Made by a program: the position numbers and the translations under genes. 18,950 nt of DNA, taken from FEN-1297 sp046704565 (GTDB taxonomy: Bacteria; Bacteroidota; Ignavibacteria; Ignavibacteriales; Ignavibacteriaceae). Below, in pieces: positions 14,218 through 18,950 of this stretch. Position 1 is the stretch's first letter. Every line of letters begins with the position of its first letter. Where the stretch lies: NCBI GenBank assembly GCA_046704565.1, contig JBJKRP010000093.1, forward strand, positions 1-18,950, written 5' to 3'. The notes beneath the pieces were generated by a model. The model was not told the origin of the DNA and searched no databases. It worked only from the letters and a program-made list of their open reading frames with translations.

Positions 14218-15219
14218 TCAGTCCATACTCCACACAACGTAGCTCGCGCCCCAGGTAAAGCCGGCGCCGAACGCAGCGAGTATCAGCTTATCGCCTCTCT
14301 TTATCTTTCCATTCCGGTAGTATTCAACAAGACACGATGGAATAGTAGCGGCAGTTGTATTACCATACCTGTCAATATTAATCATCACTTTGTCCCGGCT
14401 AATTCCCATACGCTCGGCAGTTGCATCAATTATTCTTAAGTTTGCTTGATGAGGTACAAGATAAGAAATATCATCGGAAGTTAAATTGTTCTTCTTCATA
14501 ATATCGTAAGAAATATCAGCCATACCCTTAACGGCAACTTTGAAGACTGCTTTACCGTCCTGATAAAGAACGTGTAGATTTTTATCCACGGTTTCATGAG
14601 TGGGAGGATTAAGACTTCCGCCGCCTTTCATATACAATGCTTCTCTTCCTGAGCCGTCAACATGAAGCAGAGAATCTTGAAGACCGTATTTCAAATTTTC
14701 AGTAGGCTCAAGTAGAACTGCTGCACCGGCGTCGCCGAATAAGATGCAGTTATTCCTATCTTTGTAATCAACTATACAACTCATCTTATCAGCGCCGATA
14801 ACCATTACCTTCTTATAGCTTCCGCTCTCGACTAATGAACAACCGGTCTGAAATGCAAACAAGAAACCCGAGCATGCGGCAGATAAGTCAAAACCCCAGG
14901 CATTCTTAGCACCAATATTATCCTGAACCAGACAAGCTGTCGCAGGGAAAAACATGTCAGGCGTTACTGTGGCAACAATAATAACGTCTATTTCGTCAGC
15001 CGACATATTCTTTGACTTCAGCAAGTCCTCCGCAGCCTTTGTAGCCAGAAGGCTCGTCGCGCCTTCTTCCAGAATTCTTCTCTCTCTAATCCCAGTCCTT
15101 GTTCTTATCCATTCGTCGCTTGTATCTACTATCTTTTCAAAATAAGCATTGTCATATACTCTATCCGGCACATACATTCCCACACCGGTTATTTCAGCAT
15201 TGTATCTTTTTTCTTTCAT
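14218..15219 (-). CDS. fabH: Beta-ketoacyl-ACP synthase III, FabH
   Basis: The 333-residue protein starts fatty-acid synthesis by condensing an acyl-CoA (usually acetyl-CoA) with malonyl-ACP. It has the FabH catalytic triad C116 (DLSAACSGFLFA), H257 (LVPHQANLRI) and N287 (YGNTTAATIPS), the WIRTRTGIRERR segment (37-48) and the terminal GAGFTWGASYVVW. Length is typical. Its ATG is 6 nt downstream of the plsX stop. The sequence does not show whether it prefers straight or branched primers. Confidence 0.97.
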   Translation of the reverse strand: MKEKRYNAEITGVGMYVPDRVYDNAYFEKIVDTSDEWIRTRTGIRERRILEEGATSLLATKAAEDLLKSKNMSADEIDVIIVATVTPDMFFPATACLVQDNIGAKNAWGFDLSAACSGFLFAFQTGCSLVESGSYKKVMVIGADKMSCIVDYKDRNNCILFGDAGAAVLLEPTENLKYGLQDSLLHVDGSGREALYMKGGGSLNPPTHETVDKNLHVLYQDGKAVFKVAVKGMADISYDIMKKNNLTSDDISYLVPHQANLRIIDATAERMGISRDKVMINIDRYGNTTAATIPSCLVEYYRNGKIKRGDKLILAAFGAGFTWGASYVVWSMD

Positions 15220-15225
15220 TTCAAC

Positions 15226-16260
15226 CTAATTTAAATTTGAATATTGTTTTATCGAGTTTTCAATTTTCGATACCAATTTCTTTTCATGCATCTCGTAGGC
15301 GCGAAGCACCATGTTCTTAAAAGCCTTCGGTGAGCTTGAACCATGACCGATTATGCTTACGCCGTTAACTCCAAGCAACGGTACGCCGCCGTATTCCTGG
15401 TAGTCGAAGTCCTTTAGAATTTCTCTCATGCTGCTTCTTACAAGCACAATCTTTAATTTATTGATGATGCTCTTGCCCGCAAATTCTCTGAACTTAAATT
15501 TTAAGAAATCCAGTACACTTTCTCCGAACTTTATTAGAATATTTCCGACAAACCCGTCGCATACAACTACGTTTACCGTGCCCTTCAAAATGTCTCTACC
15601 CTCAACGTTGCCGACAAAATTTAAATTTGTCTTTCTAATCAGCTCTGACGCTGCAAGCGTAACTTCGTTTCCTTTTTCTTTTTCCTCACCTACACTTAAG
15701 ATGCCGACCTTCGGGTTTTCAATTCCATAAATCTCTTTGGTAAAAATTGTCCCCATCAGCGCATACTCAAGTAAGTGACGGGGTTTTGAATCAACGCTGG
15801 CGCCTACGTCAAACAAGGCGCTTATTCCTGTTTGGTTCGGCATAGGCTGTCCGATTGTCGGTCTTCCGACTCCCGGTATCCTACCGATTATTAAAGTCGA
15901 GGCTGCCATCATTGCGCCGGTATTTCCGGCGCTTACAAACGCGTCGGCTTTCTTTTCCTTTACCATTTGAGCGCCGATAACCATTGAAGAATTCGGTTTT
16001 GATTTCAGCGAAGCCGTCGGCGGGTCAGCCATATCTATAACTTCATCGGCATGAAAAATATTTTCATCCTTAAATGAAATATTGTTTGAAGCTAAAACAT
16101 CTTTGATTGCATCTTTTTTCCCTGCAAAGTACAATTCGATTCCGCTGTTTTCTTGCAGAGCTTGTACAGAGCCAAGCACTGCATTTAAGGGGGCGAAATC
16201 GCCCCCCATTGCATCCACAACTATTCTGCATTTTCTTTTACCAGAATCAGAATCGTACAT
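15226..16260 (-). CDS. plsX: Phosphate acyltransferase PlsX
   Basis: The 344-residue protein makes acyl-phosphate from acyl-ACP, the donor used by PlsY to acylate glycerol-3-phosphate, linking fatty-acid synthesis to phospholipids. It shows the N-terminal VVDAMGGDFAP (14-24), VSAGNTGAMMA, GVGRPTIGQPMP, GNVEGRDI and VVCDGFVGNILIK, and the C-terminal GGVPLLGVNGVSIIGHGSS. The first ten residues (MYDSDSGKRK) are extra compared with many homologues but no better start is available. It follows rpmF by 21 nt and precedes fabH by 6 nt, the widespread rpmF-plsX-fabH order. Confidence 0.97.
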   Translation of the reverse strand: MYDSDSGKRKCRIVVDAMGGDFAPLNAVLGSVQALQENSGIELYFAGKKDAIKDVLASNNISFKDENIFHADEVIDMADPPTASLKSKPNSSMVIGAQMVKEKKADAFVSAGNTGAMMAASTLIIGRIPGVGRPTIGQPMPNQTGISALFDVGASVDSKPRHLLEYALMGTIFTKEIYGIENPKVGILSVGEEKEKGNEVTLAASELIRKTNLNFVGNVEGRDILKGTVNVVVCDGFVGNILIKFGESVLDFLKFKFREFAGKSIINKLKIVLVRSSMREILKDFDYQEYGGVPLLGVNGVSIIGHGSSSPKAFKNMVLRAYEMHEKKLVSKIENSIKQYSNLN

Positions 16261-16281
16261 CAGAAGGATTTATAAATTTAG

Positions 16282-16461
16282 TTAGCTTTTCGGGATAAAC
16301 ATCGAACGTTCATTATAGTAGCCGCAGGCAGGGCAGGCACGATGGGTCAATTTCAGTTCACCGCAGTTGGAACATGTGCCCAGTGCAGGCAGCGTCGCTT
16401 TATAATGAGTCCTTCTTTTATCTCTTCGGCTTTTAGACCATCTACGTTTGGGGTTAGGCAT
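16282..16461 (-). CDS. rpmF: 50S ribosomal protein L32
   Basis: This gene encodes 59 residues beginning MPNPKRRWSKSRRDKRRTHY, the typical L32 N terminus, followed by a zinc ribbon with C30-x2-C33 and C43-x2-C46, and ending MFIPKS. It is thus the zinc-binding (C+) form of L32. The ATG at 16461 has an AGGAAA-type ribosome site, and the gene lies 15 nt after the yceD stop and 21 nt before plsX. L32 is a structural protein of the large ribosomal subunit; its presence here ties ribosome output to membrane-lipid genes, as in many bacteria. Confidence 0.97.
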   Translation of the reverse strand: MPNPKRRWSKSRRDKRRTHYKATLPALGTCSNCGELKLTHRACPACGYYNERSMFIPKS

Positions 16462-16476
16462 TTTTATTTCCTGTAT

Positions 16477-16983
16477 TTAATTGTTATTTATTTTATTTTT
16501 TAATTCCATTAGCGGAAGCCATCTATCATCAATCTCGTCCCGCTTGCAGCCGCAGTCTCCTTCGTTCAAATCTTTTCCGCACTTAACACATAGTCCTTTG
16601 CAATCTTCCGTACACAGTTTCTTCATAGGTACCGCCAGCATAGCATAATCTCTCACGTCGTTGTCGAGAATAATCTTATCCGCATCCGCCGGCAAATATG
16701 TCAGGTTTATTGCCTGGGTGTCTTCCGGTTCTGTACCAAGCATATATACCATTTTATATGAGCTTGTTAATGTGGTTTTAAAATCCTTTGTGCACCTGTC
16801 GCACTCAAATTCCGTCTGCGCGCTCAACTTCGCTTTAATTACGACCTGGCTGTGAATTTTAGTAAGCTCCACATCAACGTTAATATTTCCAAAGAACGGT
16901 TCTTCAAGCCCCAGATTTGCTGCCGGCTCGTCGAAATTAAAATTATGAATACCGTCGCTCAGGTTAGAAATTTTAATCTTCAT
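16477..16983 (-). CDS. yceD: YceD/DUF177 family protein
   Basis: The 168-residue protein matches DUF177. A central CDRC pair (C61, C64) sits in the strand-rich first half, and the C-terminal part has the family block CTEDCKGLCVKCGKDLNEGDCGC (C124, C128, C132, C135, C144, C146), followed by IDDRWLPLMELK. The eight cysteines suggest a metal site. In E. coli and chloroplasts the family is linked to 23S rRNA accumulation, which agrees with its usual position directly before rpmF, as here. It is the first gene of the operon, about 30 nt downstream of a good promoter. Confidence 0.93.
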   Translation of the reverse strand: MKIKISNLSDGIHNFNFDEPAANLGLEEPFFGNINVDVELTKIHSQVVIKAKLSAQTEFECDRCTKDFKTTLTSSYKMVYMLGTEPEDTQAINLTYLPADADKIILDNDVRDYAMLAVPMKKLCTEDCKGLCVKCGKDLNEGDCGCKRDEIDDRWLPLMELKNKINNN

Positions 16984-17020
16984 GACAACATCTTAATAAA
17001 AAGAGCGAAAAACGGTTCAA

Positions 17021-17049
17021 AATATACTGATACTGTGTTTTATAATCAA
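17021..17049 (-). promoter_or_regulatory. Sigma70-type promoter of the yceD-rpmF-plsX-fab operon
   Basis: On the minus strand TTGATT (17049-17044) and TATATT (17026-17021) are separated by exactly 17 nt; they match the sigma70 consensus at 4 of 6 and 5 of 6 positions. The start site would be near 17013, about 30 nt before the yceD ATG. A CAGTATCAGTAT tandem six-mer sits in the spacer beside the -10. A Bacteroidetes-style TTTG/TAnnTTTG reading fits less well (one base off). Confidence 0.5.
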
Positions 17050-17062
17050 ATGAGAAGTGTAA

Positions 17063-17617
17063 TTAAAATATAAACGCCATATCCTTTTGAGGCATAAAAT
17101 TCTCCATTTTCCAATAATAAATCTTCTTGTCTTCAATGTTGTAAATCTTTTCAGGCTTATAGGAAAATTCCCTAATCTTAAAATATTTTGAAGTTATTAG
17201 TTTATATTCTGCATGCTTAAGTGGTTTGCCCCAGGCTTGAGTCGACCTTAAAATATATAGCGCACCATCGCTATTTAGTTTTTGTCTATAACCTATCTGG
17301 AATAAGACCGTATCTCCAGGCAAAATATATAAGTTAAAGTATATTCCTCTGCCGGATTCCAAATTGTATTTTGTTTTTTGCCCCGCCGAAATATTAAATA
17401 AACGGATTGAATCAATCTCACTACCAAAAGCCGAGGGGAAAGGATAAAATATCTCGCTGAAAACCGGTTTATCGTTATTATTTAGAAACCAGTAAAATCC
17501 ATTAACATCAAAATGAGTACTATCCAAACGGAAGGTTAAATCTTCCTTAAAAAAATCTGCTCTTTGCGCCAATGTTAACGAGCTAAATAGAAACAGGAAT
17601 AATAAAACTTTCTTCAT
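17063..17617 (-). CDS. Uncharacterised secreted protein
   Basis: The 184-residue protein has a clear signal peptide (1-17, MKKVLLFLFLFSSLTLA before QRADFF). The mature part is beta-strand-rich and aromatic, with FYWFLNNNDKPVFSEIFYPFP, an LPGDTVLFQIGYRQKL segment, a QAWGKPLKHAEYKL segment and a NFMPQKDMAFIF end; this general layout recalls secreted beta-sandwich proteins that bind partners at the cell surface, but I recognise no named family. There are no cysteines in the mature part and no lipobox or sorting domain. Only 1 nt separates it from the type IX cargo gene upstream, so both are probably made together and may act together. Confidence 0.75.
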   Translation of the reverse strand: MKKVLLFLFLFSSLTLAQRADFFKEDLTFRLDSTHFDVNGFYWFLNNNDKPVFSEIFYPFPSAFGSEIDSIRLFNISAGQKTKYNLESGRGIYFNLYILPGDTVLFQIGYRQKLNSDGALYILRSTQAWGKPLKHAEYKLITSKYFKIREFSYKPEKIYNIEDKKIYYWKMENFMPQKDMAFIF

Positions 17618-17618
17618 A

Positions 17619-17780
17619 TTATTTTAGAAGTATCATTGAACCCGTTTTTAATAATTGCTTATCAATACTTAGCCGGTAATAATAAACTCCCGACGGCATT
17701 ATCTTCCCGCTTTCGTCTCTCGCATCCCACGAAACTGTCGACTGGTTTTTATATTCGATGCTTCTTATCAATTGACCGGT
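17619..17780 (-). repeat. Type IX sorting-domain DNA repeat, copy 1
   Basis: This 162-bp stretch encodes the last 53 residues of the 384-residue cargo protein. It is repeated in the same orientation at 18789-18950, with about 20 mismatches by eye (about 88% identity) and 48 of 53 residues the same. The second copy continues beyond the window, so the true repeat may be longer. Confidence 0.85.
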
Positions 17781-18773
17781 TACATTATAAATTTTTATAA
17801 AACCCGTCTTGCCCTTTAATCTATCCGGTACCTTAACATAGAAGTTGGTAGTAAGGTTAAATGGATTGGGATAGTTTATTATAGTCAGTTCAACATTCTT
17901 TTGTTGTTCGGAATTACTGATAGATGTTATAATATTGCAATACTTACATGTATCAGTCAGATAAATATCATGATAAATTATTGCACCTGGCACTATGCTA
18001 TCTAATTCTATTGGTTTTATTCTTAATCCGCCGGATGCATATTGATAATTTCCAACATTTACATAGATAATTTCAGGCTTAAATGAAGTATTGAACACGT
18101 AAGTTGTAAAAGTTCCTGTAGAATCTACGGTTAAATTTGTTTCAAGAATGAATTTTCCTTCAACTGAATTAGGTCCTCCCGGGAACACATAATTTCTTAA
18201 AATTTTATTGTTAATGTCGTAAATGTGCCCTTTCATAATAGAGCCTAAGGTTGAAAGGCTGTCAAAACCATCAATTAAAGAATAATTTGATAAGCAGTCA
18301 ATGGTTATATACAAACCTGTATACAAATAAGTTTTTACCCTCACAATTGAGTAACCGTTTATTGGAGCGGCAACCGTAGCTCCTGGATAATTTCCGAAAA
18401 TTATTGAATCCTGTCTTAGGTTTATGTAGCCTGCAGAATGTGAATAAGTATTAATTATGATTTTATCACCTTCGCGGTTTATATTCAATGGTATAGAAAG
18501 ACTGTCAGAAGTTACTATTCCATAAAAATCAGTATCCGGATAAGAACCAATAAATTTCGAGCTAATATTCGAAGCGATAAAGATGATGCTGTCTATAGCA
18601 GTTCTGTTTATATCACCGGAGTTAAATGGAAAGTGTATTTTAATCGCCCAGTTATTATTTGCATCAAAACTTAATTTTGCAAATTCTACTTTGGGTGTCC
18701 CATCAATCGGATTTGCATACGCGATAGAACTAATTCCGCAAAGCAGCAAAAAAAGTAAAAAATACTTTTTCAT
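17619..18773 (-). CDS. Secreted protein with type IX secretion sorting domain
   Basis: The 384-residue protein has a signal peptide (1-20, ending IAYA before NPI), a beta-rich middle of about 280 residues with no recognised domain, and an 85-residue C-terminal type A sorting domain (300-384). The domain has the Ignavibacteria layout: NYPNPFN start, IKIYNVTGQLIRSIEY, WDARDESGKIMPSGVYYYRL and an LLK end. It should be exported across the outer membrane by the type IX system and attached to, or shed from, the surface. A CKYC pair near 277-280 just before the domain is its only close cysteine pair. It starts 15 nt after another cargo gene and ends 1 nt before the uncharacterised secreted protein. 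No enzymatic motif was seen. Confidence 0.88.
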   Translation of the reverse strand: MKKYFLLFLLLCGISSIAYANPIDGTPKVEFAKLSFDANNNWAIKIHFPFNSGDINRTAIDSIIFIASNISSKFIGSYPDTDFYGIVTSDSLSIPLNINREGDKIIINTYSHSAGYINLRQDSIIFGNYPGATVAAPINGYSIVRVKTYLYTGLYITIDCLSNYSLIDGFDSLSTLGSIMKGHIYDINNKILRNYVFPGGPNSVEGKFILETNLTVDSTGTFTTYVFNTSFKPEIIYVNVGNYQYASGGLRIKPIELDSIVPGAIIYHDIYLTDTCKYCNIITSISNSEQQKNVELTIINYPNPFNLTTNFYVKVPDRLKGKTGFIKIYNVTGQLIRSIEYKNQSTVSWDARDESGKIMPSGVYYYRLSIDKQLLKTGSMILLK

Positions 18774-18788
18774 TTTATACCCCGAAAT

Positions 18789-18950
18789 TTATTTTAACAA
18801 TATCATCGAACCCGTTTTTAATACTTGCTTATCAATACTCAAACGGTAATTATAAACTCCCGACGGCATTATCTTTCCGCTTCCATCTCTTGCATCCCAC
18901 GAAATAGTCGATTGGTTTTTATATTCAACGCTTCGAATCAATTGACCGGT
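18789..18950 (-). CDS. C-terminal end of a second type IX cargo protein (partial)
   Basis: The frame enters from the right edge and ends at TAA 18789-18791, giving 53 visible residues from TGQLIRSVEYKNQSTISW to KTGSMILLK. This is the end of a type IX sorting domain; the passenger part lies outside the window. It matches the end of the adjacent 384-residue cargo protein at 48 of 53 positions, and the DNA is nearly as similar (about 20 mismatches in 162 by eye). The gap to the next gene is 15 nt, so the two are likely in one operon. Confidence 0.88.
   Translation of the reverse strand, partial: TGQLIRSVEYKNQSTISWDARDGSGKIMPSGVYNYRLSIDKQVLKTGSMILLK

Noticed and set aside
1..18950. CRISPR arrays, insertion sequences, tRNA or rRNA genes, prophage or defence genes
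   Set aside because: None was seen: no regularly spaced repeats, transposase or integrase motifs, tRNA-like cloverleafs or restriction/toxin genes were found by eye.

Overview
This window looks like chromosomal DNA of a member of the Bacteroidota/Ignavibacteriota (Chlorobi-Ignavibacteria) lineage. Pointers are the Ignavibacteria-style type IX secretion sorting domains at the right edge (NYPNPFN start, SGVYYYRL core, LLK end), an Omp85 protein and an outer-membrane-type lipoprotein (Gram-negative envelope), modest GC content, weak or absent Shine-Dalgarno sites at several genes, and frequent TTG/GTG starts. The genus cannot be fixed from this sequence alone. No mobile element, CRISPR array, rRNA or tRNA was seen.

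Layout. Left edge (1-3354): the 3' part of a + strand gene with an FG-GAP-like calcium-binding motif converges on a minus-strand two-component pair, a membrane CHASE3-PAS-HisKA_2 histidine kinase followed by a receiver-only response regulator. Next comes a 380-bp gene-free stretch with two short inverted repeats, then a tiny + strand membrane protein resembling the lmo0937 family (3735-3893). Envelope/housekeeping block (3896-9338, minus strand): gcvP (glycine decarboxylase), an Omp85 outer-membrane protein with one POTRA domain, rsmE (16S rRNA methyltransferase) and an RlpA-like lipoprotein; the last three overlap or nearly overlap.

The core of the window (9423-16983, minus strand) is a fatty-acid/phospholipid operon: yceD (DUF177), rpmF (ribosomal protein L32, only 59 residues), plsX, fabH, fabD, a cysteine-rich DUF3109-like gene, fabG, acpP, fabF, rnc. 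It supplies acyl-carrier protein, malonyl-ACP, the initiating and elongating condensing enzymes, the ketoreductase and the PlsX entry to phospholipids; the dehydratase (FabZ) and enoyl reductase (FabI/K) are not here. A good sigma70-type promoter precedes yceD, a second possible promoter precedes fabD, a hairpin sits between acpP and fabF, and a terminator-like hairpin overlaps the rnc stop codon, so gcvP is probably a separate unit.

Right edge (17063-18950, minus strand): an uncharacterised secreted protein and two type IX cargo proteins, the outer one truncated by the window. Their last 162 bp form a tandem repeat of about 88% identity by eye.

Most of the window is ordinary core genome. 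The points most worth a second look are the DUF3109-like gene embedded in the fab operon, the replaced catalytic histidine in the RlpA-like protein, and the duplicated sorting-domain DNA.
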